Part shown: in pieces, positions 12,067-24,360 of the stretch
Layout of the letters: every line of letters begins with the position of its first letter
Numbering within the stretch: the first letter of the stretch is position 1
Source of the DNA: Cinnamomum chago
Lineage: Eukaryota; Streptophyta; Magnoliopsida; Laurales; Lauraceae
Length of the DNA: 64,000 nt
Assembly (NCBI GenBank): GCA_038049695.1
Contig: CP142452.1
Location: forward strand, 109,756,001 to 109,820,000
Direction: 5' to 3'
The notes under the pieces: model-generated
Told to the model about the DNA's origin: nothing
The model's input: only the letters and a program-made list of their open reading frames with translations
The model's database searches: none
Translations under genes and position numbers: made by a program

Positions 12067-15000
12067 CTACAACTCTGACTGCTCAAAAGGAGCACGCACA
12101 AACAACTGACCATGCAAGGTGACCACTGCTGATGTTTGATGTGGATCGATTCTCGAAGGTAAGCTGACAACCTGCAAAGGAAAAAAAAAACCAATTCTAT
12201 TTCTTGAACAAAAGACAACAGATTACCACATTTACACTAGTAAGAAGATATAGTAACATACCTTCTTGAAGGAGGTGACACCCCAAGGATTATCAGGTTG
12301 CTCTGGATCACCAGATATAACCAAGCGACCAGCTGGATCCGATTGAACACGCACCTGAATTAAAAAAGGCACATCAGAAAAACACAGTATCAAATGGATT
12401 GTCCAAGGAGTGAAAACAAGGTCTTTGACCCCCAATACTAAATGTTCTCCAATCTCACTAATGTGAAAAGAAAATAGCACGGGAATTAGAGTGAAAGCAT
12501 TATGCTAGGTTTGGAGAAAAAACAAACTATGGGCCAATATATGTTGTTCGGTTTCTCTATTCATTACCAAATGAGAGCTAAATATTCACTTCTGACTAAA
12601 GCTGATGAGATACAGATACAAAAAATGTGTATGTTTATGCCCAAAATCCCAAAAGCAAAACAAAGTGAGCTCCAAAAGTACATGTATATTACATGCCTGG
12701 GAAGAAAATTTTCTTACCTCTTCGCGCAGAAGCCCAGGAACCAAAGCATAGATCTCAAAACAATCTTTCTGTGCACAGAGGGATAACATTTAAAGTTAGA
12801 AGTGGAATTCATATGCAAGTTCACAACACAACAATAAAAAATCTTCTTGCAAGTCATATCATATGCATACGAGAGAGCCTTACAGTTTGCCGCACATTGA
12901 CCTTCACCCAATCAGCAGAAGGTCCAATATCAACAACCATGGTATCTGTTCTGGATGCAGAGAAACCGATTTGCCCGTCGCTGCCAAGATCAACATGCAT
13001 TGAAGCGACAATTTTTTATTTACTTAATTATCTATTTATTTGTTGTGTGAGAATATTTTCGAGAAAAATAAATTGGATAAAACTAATAATAAGTTGCAAA
13101 CAAGATAACCAACAAATGCAGCTTCAATGGCATTCAACAAGTTCCCAAAGGAAGTGTTTGATCTTTTTTTTTTCCACTGGTACATACTCACACACCCCAC
13201 ACACTCATGCTACCCAAGTCCCTAAGCAACGGACCTAGGGAGTTGTATTTGTGGATAGGGAGACGATAAACCACTGGGGCTACAAGTGTATTGGCTTTGA
13301 GTTGATGTTCATTGTATTTCTTTAAAGAATTATAGTGAAATATATATATTTTTTTTGAAGTGGACGAATAGTAGAAAGCTGTTCCAAGTTCTATGCCTAG
13401 AAAGATAACGGAGAAGCCAAAAAACTGGTAAGCGTTCATAGATCTTAACTGTTGCTTGGTTCCTTTAGCACGCGCAGTTTTGACAGCACGTTCATAGCTT
13501 GAGGGCTTTTTCCTCCTTAGAACACCTAGATCAGCATAATTTCTGAATATTAACCCACCAGCAGCCAGCTAATAACATTTAGGAAACTAATGCTTTAGAG
13601 AATCCATACCGAGGTTTTTAAGATGTTTCTCACGCTTTGCCAAAGAAATCGTGCTCTTGTCCTACAAAAGACATGCATGTTTGACATAAATACCACATTT
13701 GAAATGTACAGCTACAACTAACAACAGCGAACAAAATGAAGAAACATATGAACAGGGAAAAAAAATCCACGATTATGCACAAGGTTTGATAATAGAATCC
13801 ACAAACCTTTATGATTGGGTCACCAACCTCACCATTACCAAGAAGACGTTGTGAGTGCCAACCCTGCATAGCACGAGCTGCAGCATCCCTTCTGGCCCTT
13901 CCCGATCCTGAAGCCTGAATGCCACCCACCTGCAGAAATAAATATCGTAGTGATTACAGTCGTAACGGACAAAATGACAGAACAGTTGATGCTCTTGTTA
14001 GCAGAAGATTGACCAACCATCATAACATCTAGTTTAACATCAGGAAGAACAAGAAGAAAGAGTCATTCTGGACAAGTGAAATAGAGCATTTTCCACAATG
14101 ATCATATGCAGTCACAAACAAGGCCATCTATTTTTATTTTTTATTTTGAATGGCCACAAACAAGGCAACAGAAAATTGAGCTACCATCATAACATCTCAT
14201 TAAAGAGATCAAGCAAGAAAAGAGTGAAGAATTGTCCGAGACAATTGGAGTTAGGCATTTTCCACAATGCCCATATGCAGTAAAAAACAATGCCATTTTA
14301 TCATGGATGGGATTCAAAGGTAGCCCTTAAGAGGGCTTCTTCATCTAAGACAAGATGCGGTATCTGGGTTTTATCTTTAGCAAAATTTGAAATATCCAGT
14401 CCTCTTTGCTACTTTTTTTCGATCTTTAACATCTAAAGGAAATGTTGGAGCAGAATATCTAACTGGAAAGGACGGAAGGGCAACTTCTCATAGATCTCGT
14501 TTTAACTCTTTCTTGTTTTCTGATTTCTTCCTTGTCTAGGCAATTAGTTGGGTTTTATCCAGATAGCCCTTTCTGATGTTATCTTTCTGCGCCATTACCA
14601 TTACCTATCGATAATAAGCAAATAGTCCATTATAATGATGTCACTATTTCAGAAGCAAAAGCTCATATTGGGTTCCAATGCATCCACTGGAAAAAGGAAT
14701 TTCTGAATGTCACAGATAATACACTCACATCTATACAGTAGTGTCATTTCAACCACATTGTTGACAACCCATTGCTTGGAAGGAATAGTATAAAAGTGTC
14801 AAGCATATATGGTACAAGAAAGGCGAATGCAACTGGATAGGCAAAAGGTGCAAACATCATATGTACATAAATTTGATTGCCCACTTTAGATTACAGGAAA
14901 CTGGAGACCGTATCAATTTAGGAGTTAAGGGTCTAATAACCACATTTTAGGTGCAAACATACCAACATACACTAAATTCTTGCTTCAAATAAGAGTCCTC

Positions 15001-15428
15001 TAGGGTTAAGAAGTCACTATTTCAAACATCATACTTAAGTCAGTTAAGGTTACAGGTTAACAGCAGCCAGTTTTAGGTGCAAACATGATACTTTATAACT
15101 ATGCTTTTATTTTCAATTCTTTTGATTGGCCCATCCATTGCATGGGTTGAGTTCTTGATCATTTCAAAACAGTTCTAGTTATCAGGTAATCATAAAAGAG
15201 AAAATTACAACAATTACAAATCAAACAGTTGAGATTCACCTTCAACTTAATCTGGATATTGACTGCCTATCATGACATTCAATGGTTGAATATGAAACTA
15301 GAATCACTACAATTTCATCACAGTTTTGACATTCACTTTCACCTCATCCAACCATTCATTTCACAAAACTTTTCTCGAAAGCTCTTTGAAGAGTTCGTTT
15401 TTAAAATGCTTTACAAAATTGTTATTAA

Positions 15429-15459
<31 letters not shown>

Positions 15460-18400
15460 AAGCCTTGTAATGCAATGAGATCCAACATTAGTACCCGCAA
15501 GCCCTGATGGACCCGCTTGATAGGGTCCACCTGATCTCTAATTTTGAGATCCCTATCATTAGTTTAGATAGTCTCTAAATTAGTAAAGTTGCTTAGTATA
15601 TTTACTTCCTAAATTCTATTTTAACTAAGATTAGGTAGTTTCTTATGTTAGAATGTCTTGGTTATTAAGAAAGAGTGTTACTCTATATATAGAGGAATCC
15701 CCTGTTGTAATATTTATGCTATATTGATAATCAAAGTTGAGAAGTGTTCTTCTGAGTTCCCCTTTGGGATATTTGCCCTAAGTTATCTTAGGGTTTTGAG
15801 TCTTATGACTCGATCTCACCGTCGGAGGTGTAGATATTCATCGTGGCCTCCGGGCTACGCCATTACCTTGTTCCAACTATGTTGGGGTTGGCTATTAAAA
15901 AAAATGCTTAACAAAATTAGTGGATCAACCCTTTTACATTAACTATATTTGAAGTATTTTTTCCCATTTTTTACTCTCTTTTTTTTTGCAACTGATAGTT
16001 GTAAAAAAATTGCACAAAAAGGTAGTCATAAGCATATAATTGTATAGAACCAAGAATATACAGCCAATGGAACTAGCAAAACCTCAAAAGTGGCACTGAC
16101 TAATATAAAGAAGGGGAAAACAAGCTAACCTGGTTTCCAACACCCATAAGCACTGTCGGGGAAGCAATAGGTACACAGAGCTCACCACCACGTACTTTAT
16201 GTCTTTCATAATCAAGTAGTGCCTGCATAGATTGAGGAAATAACCAACTGAAGAGGTGAAATGGGAGATAGACCTTCAATCAAGACTTGGCCCCACCAAT
16301 CACATTCAATCAAGACTTGGCCCTACCAATCACTCTCAATTCTGGCAAGTACAATCCATTAAAAAGATTGCATTTTCTGTCGGTCAACTATGCATAACAG
16401 AACTCCTGAAGGGCAGAAGCCTGAAGATTTTTCAGTTTCCACCAAAGAGATTACACAAGATTCACAACAAAATCCTCAAGCTAACTCGGACCAGAAGAGG
16501 ACTCCCAACTAGGGCTGTCAATGGACCCAAGTCATAAAATTCAACTTAGCTCGATGGATCCAGTCAAAAGAAAATCTTAAATATTGGATTGATCCAAATA
16601 AATGTAGATTGCAAGTGAACAAATAAAAAATAAGAAGAGTCTCACCAAGAGAACAATAAAAATAAGAAGCATGCTTTGAATTAAATGAAGAACTTTCAAG
16701 ATACATGCGTTTAGAAACAAATAAATAAATAAATAAAGGCATGACGTGACTGAAAATAAAGGTGCATGAACACACAGAGGCAAACCAAAAAGGATTAAAG
16801 TATTCTTAAAATAGAAGAATGACAACCTAAATTCTACAAATCACCTTCTCATAAAAAATTCGGAATGACCAAGAGACAGTGGTGCAAGTCCTGCAAAAGA
16901 GATGGCGTTGACTGAATTAAACCACAGAAAGGTAACAGGAATCGTGACTACTAAAAAAAAGGTGAGGATCTGTTTGAATCAAGGAGGAAACCTATCCGAC
17001 CATCCTAATCCTCGATTGAAGCGTCTCAAACTTTGACACTTTTAAACCCTTAGACAACCTAAACTTTTGTGACCCAATCAAAACAACACATCAAATAAAC
17101 ATGCTCATTGATTGAAAGGCCTCAAACTATTACACTTTTATATCTGATAGAGGAAGTGTAATTTTTTTATGTAATAATGCCATTTTAAGGGAGAGTTATT
17201 ATAGTGAGTGCGTGGGTTTTAGATTGATCATAGATGGGAAGGTCAAAACTCTTAGCTTAAAGATATTTGGCCTCTCTAGACTATTTAAGTGTGCAATAAC
17301 TAATAAGCAACACATTAGAAAGGGAAAACATATAATAGCAATTACATATTAAATCATTATATCATACTTTGGGGGCTTGAAGGACTCTCCAACTTGACGC
17401 CACAACTTGCAAGAGGTCACCTAAAGATACCCACATACACAGACAATGTCAACCACAGTTGATAATCCACAATGAAATACAATGATCTCAACAACAACTA
17501 GAAAACTCAACTGTAATACTTGAAAATTAATCAATAACTTGATAGCATGAAAATAAAATAAAAAATAAAAAAAGAGAGCACACTTTTAAGCTTGTAAAAT
17601 GTTGGCCAACAGTTCAACACTTCAATGTGTTCCAAGTTGAATTGGAGCTGAGGTCTCATGAAGTCAAGTTCTGTTTCATTCTTTACTTTTTAAACCTTGA
17701 TTTAGACCCTTGAGGGTGCATTTAGATATTCCCAGATTTCAAATGGTTCAAAAGTTCCGTTAGGATGGATGGTCATTGGTCCTGATGTGCATTTGGAGTG
17801 GCGGAAAAGTAGAAGATAATATTGGGACTGACACTATCAGCACTCGGGACAGAAAAAAATAGAAAAAAAAAAAAAAAATTCACATCCACAGAGCATTTTA
17901 GGCTTCTTTTGATTTCCATGCCACCCCTGAACAGAGAGCATATGTTCTTTGACTAATGTCAAGAATATATTCTTTGGAGACTTTGAGTACATCAAAATGA
18001 ATACCAAATTATTGTAATTCTGAAAAGGGAAAATACATAGAATGGCATAACACATACCGTATCATAACCACCCAATTTAGTCACAGCTCTCCATAACCTA
18101 TCCAAATAAAAGCATAAGGAGACTAATCCAAAAATCAAGCCCATAACCAAAGGAAAAAAAAAAATCAAGCAGCTAAAACTTACTTCAAGCAGTTCAATCC
18201 CTCTCCATAGAACTTTGGAGGCTTGAACTCCAGCTTCCTCTCTTTGAAGAAATTTTCTAATTCTTTCATAAATGCAGCTTGTTCTTCCTCCGTACCAGAC
18301 TCATCGCCCTCGAAAGATTGTGGGTCAAATGCAAAAGACTGATTCGAGCCCTCCACATTAACCTGGCTTTCTCCGACTGCTTTATCTGCTCTCAAAGACT

Positions 18401-18785
18401 CGTCTGTGGCATTAATATTATTCTCTTTGGGTCCAATTGCTTCGTCCTTATCATCCATCTCCATAAAGTCACCCATATTCTCCTGCCCCACGTCACCCGA
18501 TCCCGTCTCTATTTTGGGGGGCAACACATCTTTCTCCTCTTCCTCTTCATCTTCATCTTCCTCTTCCTCACTTGCAACGGATCTGTCAGAGTCGTCGTAT
18601 GGACTTGCTGAATGGGGTTCTAAAGGAGCTTCTACAAAGTTGGCATTCTCACTAAAATTAGCAGGAGTGCTCCCAACATCAGAATGCCCAACAATGACCT
18701 GTTCTATTTGTGCATCTAGTGGCTCATTCTCATGAGTATCCGGAAAATCCTGCCCTAATCCTTCAATATCCCTCATTCCATTCAT
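12067..18785 (-). CDS. ARID domain protein with C-terminal HSP20-like domain (ARID5/6 type)
   Basis: Putative nuclear DNA-binding protein of the plant ARID5/ARID6 type. Twelve coding exons read on the minus strand: 18785-18184, 18097-18058, 17420-17368, 16890-16845, 16222-16130, 13929-13807, 13661-13610, 13525-13450, 12980-12884, 12768-12718, 12354-12262 and 12171-12067. They join in phase to 476 residues, near the usual family length. Layout: acidic N-terminal region with an E/D run, ARID about 170-265 (FMKELENFF, FKPPKFYGEGL, LWRAVTKLGGY, KLWRQVGESF, SWSFRIFYEK), a basic linker, then an alpha-crystallin/HSP20-like domain about 362-476 (GFSASRTDTMVV, DWVKVNV, YALVPGL, ISGDPE) ending in APFEQSEL. 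The start at 18785 is preferred over an in-frame ATG at 18860 because the extra 25 residues are hydrophobic and lie across a probable intron acceptor. The donor at 13450/13449 (GTTAAG) is less usual but keeps phase. Confidence 0.9.
15463..15870. mobile_element. Solo-LTR-like insertion in the ARID gene's largest intron
   Basis: A 398-bp block (15,468-15,865) with termini TAATG...CATTA is flanked by CCTTG on both sides (15,463-15,467 and 15,866-15,870), a 5-bp target-site duplication typical of LTR elements. It contains a TATA-like CTCTATATATAGAGG near 15,680. It interrupts an older repeat: an (ATC)n tract and AAAGCCTTG continue after the insert with TTCCAACTATGTTGG. The termini are not the canonical TG...CA, so a TRIM or another element class is possible. 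Confidence 0.55.
16275..16334 (+). repeat. 30-bp unit in two tandem copies within an ARID intron
   Basis: TTCAATCAAGACTTGGCCC plus ACCAATCAC-type sequence occurs twice with a period of 30 bp and one or two differences. Confidence 0.8.
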
Positions 18786-18804
18786 GGCGATTCCAAAACT
18801 CACT

Positions 18805-19240
18805 GCTACAGTAAATAAAATAAATATATAAACAAGACTATGTAACCCCAAAAATCTCACCCAAATTTTTTTTTTTTTTAATTTTTGTTATATTTTCTTC
18901 AACTCCATGTCCTCATAAAACCCTAATTCCGTGAAAATTAGAGGAAAAGAATGAAATTGGCAACTTCTTGGAATATGAACACTACACAACTCTCTTAAGG
19001 GTAAAAATCCAAAGTTTCAAATTTCTGCGAATAAACGCTTAAGTAAACTGAAGTGCAGAGAGAGAGAGAGAGATTTAACCAATCCTACCTGGTTGGTTGG
19101 TCGGTTTGTGAGATTTTTGATGGTGCGAGAAAGAGAATAGGAGAGGATGGAGAGAGGTCTGAAGAAGGAGCTTTTTTTTGTTTTAAAGGCGTCTTCGGTG
19201 ATTTTGGGTTGGAGCATTTCAGAAACCCTAGCAGTAGCAG
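18805..19240 (-). promoter_or_regulatory. 5' UTR and probable 5' UTR intron of the ARID gene
   Basis: Read on the minus strand, AACCAG|GTAGGATT at about 19,089/19,088 is a good donor and TTACTGTAG|CAGTGAG at 18,806/18,805 a good acceptor, 20 bases before the ATG. The sequence between carries T-rich runs. The upstream exon (about 19,089-19,240) contains CTAGGGTTT, a motif frequent in plant 5' UTRs, plus a CT repeat. It also holds a short upstream open frame. The transcription start probably lies at the left edge of the duplicated segment. Confidence 0.55.
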
Positions 19241-20005
19241 AAGCAGCAGCCCGCCATACGGAAGAGGAGTACGAGTTACGAGTGAAAACCGAAAAGAAAT
19301 GTATCGTATCGATGTGAAATCCGTGGATGCGTGTATAAGTACGATAAATACTAACAAACCCGACGGGTTTTTATATGAACAGCCAGGCCCGACATAAATA
19401 AAAGGAAAACATCAAAATACCTACTTGGATTTGGAAAAACAGCAAAATATCTATTTGGATTTGTGGTCATTTCGCAGAGTATCCCTGTATTTTGGTATTT
19501 TATACACAATCTATCTGTACTTCTAATTAACATATAAAACTCACGGATCCTATTAGTATTGCACCGTAGGACATATAAATTGTGTCTGGTGCATACTTGC
19601 GGCAAATTACTCACTCAAATAGATTTATTTGTCTCTAAACCTAATCTATCAAGCACGTAACATGAAAAATAATGAAAGACATTAAATTTTTTAAAGAAAA
19701 AGAGTCGAACATCAACTTCATTAACATCTATCTAACCTTTGCCTCCTCTCATTGCTTTGTGTACAGAGAAGAAATTTGAAATGACATGAAAACGACCATA
19801 ACCCCTTTTAGAAAAAAGAAGACAAAGATCGAAAGATAAGAAGGAAAAGGAAACAGAACAGAAAAAAGAAGAAATGGTGCATATAGATATAAGGGGAGTG
19901 TAGGTACTTGGGTATGGGTTTGACGACTTTTGCCCGAGCAATAGACCGTCTGCTCAAACTGCAGTCCAAGCTTTTAGTTTTCACCGTGATTTCTTGTCCT
20001 TGTGC

Positions 20006-21134
20006 CCGCCTACCAGGGGCGGATGAAGGGGGGGCCCGGGGTGGCTGCAGCCCACCCAAGCTTTCAGCCCAAAAAAAAAAAACTAAATTTTGAGTTTTGG
20101 GGCCCGGTAACTTACGACGCACCTTTTGTTTGTCTTTTGTCATACTTGTCAAGATATATTGTGAAGACATTTTTTTGTTGATTATGAGTAGTATAATAAA
20201 AATGATCACTCTTTTGGTATGATGCTTGTCGAAAATGAATTATGAAAATAGTACATAGATAGTTTTTGGTGGGACATTGTTGCTTTTTTTTATAGTTTTT
20301 GGTTAGACATTGTTGCTAATTTTTTAATGTAACTTCAGTGCAGCCAGAGGCGGATGCAGTGTATTACCACTGCCCCCCGTGGATTTCTAAACTTTAGTTC
20401 TAATTTTGGTGGAGCCCACTAATTTTTTCCATAAGGCCCCCAATGAATTTTTTGGGCCCCCAATGGATTTTTGTAGCCTAATATTAACTTTAAATATTTC
20501 ATATTCTTGTCCTCTCCAATTTTGATTGTTTTAATCACTTTCTTGTAGTATCACCGCGTTCTCAATCTCCTGCAAGGGCCAGGGGCGGATGCAGTTCATA
20601 GTCACTGGGGGGCTGGGCCCCAAGTAACTTTTTGGGAAAAAAAATTTATGTATACTAAGTTAGGCCCAAATCAATTAGGCCACCAGTGACATTGAACCAG
20701 GCTCTCCAATGAAAACTCGTAGAGAACAGTTGTGATAAATAAATATGTCTTGTTTTATTGCTTGAAATTATTATATTATATTTGTTCCAATTAAAATGTT
20801 TGGGGTAAATCTGCACACTATTTGTCCTTGCTAGGTATGATTTGCAATGCAGTAGAAATCTACAAACTACCTGTCTTTGAATGCACCTTTCTGTGTATTA
20901 GTTACTGATAGTGTATGTAAAAGGTCCACTACTTTTTTGTGTATTGTTTTTTCTCAAGCATGAAGAAAAAAAGAAGAAAAAATCATTTGCAATCATATAA
21001 ATAACCCAAAAAAAAATTCCGGGGGCAACGACCCCCTACTACTTAATCGTGTCCCCAGTGATTTTGAATCTTGGATCCGCCACTGAGTGCAGCCCCTCCA
21101 TATTAGAAGTCCTGGATCCACCCCTGCGGCCTAC
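20006..21134. mobile_element. Outer hAT element inserted in duplicated segment A
   Basis: The element spans 20,014-21,126 (1,113 bp), starting CAGGGGCGGATGAAG and ending GGATCCACCCCTG. The flanking 8-mers CCGCCTAC (20,006-20,013) and CGGCCTAC (21,127-21,134) differ by one base. The matching place in copy B (near 41,925) reads CCCGCGTACAATCG without insert, an independent view of the empty site. No transposase frame is seen. Another hAT element is nested inside. Confidence 0.85.
20337..21093. mobile_element. Inner hAT element nested in the outer one
   Basis: The element runs from 20,345 to 21,085 (741 bp), starting CAGAGGCGGATGCAG and ending GGATCCGCCACTG. Perfect 8-bp duplications AGTGCAGC lie at 20,337-20,344 and 21,086-21,093. 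A further left-end-like word (CAGGGGCGGATGCAG, about 20,580) inside it lacks a partner and may mark a third, partly deleted insertion. Confidence 0.8.
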
Positions 21135-21319
21135 AATCGAATCACAAGTTTTAAGTTCACTCATATTTATTGGTTTTGCAATTGCTCACCACAAATGTGG
21201 CTATGGCAAAGTCTCAGATTGAATATAGCCTTAAATGCATCTTCACGATTTTAACAAATATACCTTCTAGAATCGCTTTATAGCAAGCTGTTACCATACA
21301 CCAACTCCGTCGAAGATGA

Positions 21320-21715
21320 TCATGACGTAGGTCGTGTCATAGTTGATAAACCACGCCCAACTGATACCCTTATATCCCAATGGGGTATTAGGCTATTAAC
21401 TAAAGAAAAACAACAAACAAACAAACAAATGCAAGAAGAGAATTCTACGGGGAAAGTGAGAAAAAGAAGGAAAAGGGAAAGAAAAAAAAAGAGGAGAAAA
21501 CAACTAGCACAGAGTAGATGGGAGGGAACCCAAATGGGGAAATGGGGTTCTTGGTGATGTGCTGGTGCCGATCTCCAAGACGTCAGTGCCGGTGCTGATT
21601 TCCAAGACATGGTTGTATAGCGCATTTGGGCTTTCCTTGGTAATGATGATGGGTGGCGAAGAACCCTAGCTGCAAGCGAAAGAAGGGGAAATGAACAAAA
21701 AACGCCAAGAAACAT
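21320..21715 (-). CDS. Open frame of unknown function, shared in part with copy B
   Basis: The minus-strand frame begins with a methionine directly after a TATATATA-like stretch, and its first 55 or so residues are recognisable in copy B (42,175 leftwards), with a shared LGVFCSFP start and a later KAQMR motif. The remainder is hydrophobic and low-complexity and diverges in copy B. The leader carries CCCTAGC-type sequence. It could be the first exon of a lost gene. I do not recognise any domain, and chance openness is possible. Confidence 0.2.
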   Translation of the reverse strand: MFLGVFCSFPLLSLAARVLRHPSSLPRKAQMRYTTMSWKSAPALTSWRSAPAHHQEPHFPIWVPSHLLCASCFLLFFFLSLFLLFLTFPVEFSSCICLFVCCFSLVNSLIPHWDIRVSVGRGLSTMTRPTS

Positions 21716-22630
21716 TTTATATATAGAGGAGTAAATTCTTTATTTCCTATTTTCTGTCACTACTCCCTCTATTTACATTACGATTTAATATATACAAGTA
21801 AGTTTAGTACAAAATATTAAAATATAAAGGTACTCTGCAAAATAACTAAAGTACGGATAGGTATTCTGCTATTAATCCTAAATAAAATATGGGACCATCC
21901 ATCCATGTTAAACGGAAAGAGATGGGCGCAGGAAACCGTTGGAAGTGGGGCATGTAGCCGTATTATCAACAGTTAAGACATATGGATATTTGATCACAAG
22001 TTTAAGTATATATTTTCCACATGGTCATTTGTATAATAGAACCGTGCAATATCCATACAGCCATGTCGCATCAAAGTACTTAGGCTTTAACATTTTTAGA
22101 GTAAATGTTAAGTTTGAGGGCAGTTGTATGGTCACAATTTCAATAAAATAGTATACTGTATCGATCATATTTAAAAAGAATGAACTAAAATTCAATGACT
22201 AGAATCATATTATTAAACTCATTTCCAACTCAACCCGAACCCGACTTTTTCGCCCACGACAACAAGCTCCAAAACCCTTTTCTTCCTCGACCACAGCAAG
22301 CACCATTGTAGATTGATCCATCTCCCCTCCCTCTTCTAGTGGTTGGAGAGCCCTCTTCTTGGTGTTCTCTCTTTTCCCCACCCCCCCTCTTTCTCTCCCT
22401 CTCCCTCTCCCACCTCCGGGCAGCCACGCCCCCACCCCTCCCAGCCACTCATCTATTTGTTGATATATATATATTATATATTTTTTTCTTTCCTTATCTC
22501 TTGCTACTTGTCAGTGTAGCTCTGTTTGTGTGACTGAAACTAGTAGGAAAACATATTTTTGTTGGAATGTAGGAACGCTCGAATCTGTATTGGAATGCAG
22601 GAATGCTGGAATTTGTGTTATACATGATAT

Positions 22631-24360
22631 TCTTGTTTGCAGTTTTCAACATATCTTTTTTCTCACCTTATTGATGGCTTCTGTCGTAGAAACTTCTCGG
22701 CGGATGAACTATTTAGGGATACATGATCTGTAACTTCAATTAATGGCATTTGGTATGAGATAGATTTTCTGCTTTTTTTTTTTATTTTTACTGAAACTAA
22801 TTCTCAAAATAATACAACATCAGTGGTAGTTTCTCCTATTTTGATGACCAATTTAAACATCTACAATAAATAAGTTCTTATAAGGAAAAATGATTGCACC
22901 AAACAAAAAAAATAAATTTTAAATAAGTAATTTACAGCTGTTCCAAACAACATTAGAACCAATTTAGCAAAAAAAAAAAAAAAAAAAATTGCACCGAACA
23001 TGAATTTATAACGTCAACTAAAATCCTTTTATGAGGTTTCAATTTTCATATAATTTGCTAACATGACAATTTCTTCTTTCCGTGGAAATGGTGTGTATAG
23101 AAACATACCGTACAAGATGGACGAAAACCTTTTCAATACTCGCTCTATTGATATTTACTAATTTTAATAATAATGTATCATTTGATCAGTACATTGAAAC
23201 TAGGGCTAATAAGAGGTTTGGATTTTCTAAAAGTGCAGCACACCCATTTTTTTAACATGAGCACTGCATCATACTAACATGGAGCGACACTGTATGGTAG
23301 TTCTGCCCTTATTTAAGCAAAAATAAATTCTAAACTAGAACACCCCATGGCTTCTAGTCACCAAGACATGGGCCCAGGTGAGTTCCATGAATATGGGCTT
23401 CTTCATTCCTGCCAGCCAGAGAAAATTAGCTCTTGTAGAGATAACACTCGATTCCTTGTCCAAAAGGAATATTACAATGCTCTATATATATCAGTGAAGC
23501 AATCGATGTTGGCAGAAAATTAGCCCTTGAATATTAATCGGTGTCCTTGTCCATGATTGGAAATTAATCAATTTTTTCAATTTGCAGCTGCGCACATAGA
23601 TTATGGCTTGATCAAGTTGGAGACACCGTTGTATGCCACGGGATTGTCAAAGCTAATTGAATAAGTTAGCCAGTGGATCCAAAATTGGTTCTTGTGACAT
23701 CATTTCATATGAAATATGGACATCCTACAAAAATACAGGATATGAACTTGAATGAAGTCACAACGAAGCCACACTGCGGGCCATAGCTTCAATGCCACCT
23801 AGGCACCAAGCCCAATAAACCTGTCCAGTAAGAAAGATTTTTGTATGGGCTGACCATATGTTAATACTGTCGAGATCCAGGACCCACTTAAATGTATTCC
23901 AATCATAAAATATGATAGATGGAAAAGATGTCTTTTAAAAAATCAGCCCATCTGATTATGTAGCTCTTGATTTAATGGATGTAAAGTTTTAATTATCTTT
24001 TAACTATAAGTTTTTGTTTTTGGGATTCAATCCAATGATGAGGCTCAATGAGCATAAAATTAGACATTGCCCAAAACCATGGAAAATACGAGTGCGAAAA
24101 GAACTGCATTGATAAGAGGTGGATCTAAGTAGGCCTCATGGTTATCAGCTCACAGGAGGAAACTCTCCCCTAACCTGGTCCCCTAAGTTAGCATCTTGCC
24201 TTGTCCTTAGTTTGTGTCATGCCGGGCTTAACTGTAGCTGTACAGGAAAGAAACGACCATCATCTTGTCGGTCGTTACCCCCAATCGAACAAGCCACATA
24301 CCGTAACTTCTCATGGCAATCACATCCTTGGGAATTTTCCATATAAACCGCAACCATGGA
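22631..24360. other. Intergenic AT-rich DNA
   Basis: No gene is recognised. Long A and T runs (for example near 22,970-22,990) are present and no transposon ends were assigned. Confidence 0.4.

Larger units (their letters stand above)
19230..22630. repeat. Segmental duplication, copy A (next to the ARID promoter)
   Basis: From about 19,230 this sequence matches 40,990-42,672, and from about 22,215 it matches 44,127-44,266 and then 49,592-49,912. The two loci are copies of one unit of roughly 2.3 kb once insertions are removed. Matching landmarks include CCGCCATACGGAAGAGGAG at the left, AATTCAATGACTAGAATC near 22,190, and GGAACGCTCGAATCTGTATT near the right end. Copy A alone holds the hAT insertion at 20,014-21,126. 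The unit begins almost exactly where the ARID transcript is predicted to start, so it covers the ARID promoter. Confidence 0.85.

Noticed and set aside
15430-15459. (ATC)n tract considered as a CRISPR-like or coding repeat
   Set aside because: It is a simple microsatellite at the start of a common dispersed plant repeat.
18279-18735. Plus-strand frames opposite the ARID acidic region
   Set aside because: They are antisense shadows of the E/D-rich coding exon (serine runs opposite GAA/GAG codons).
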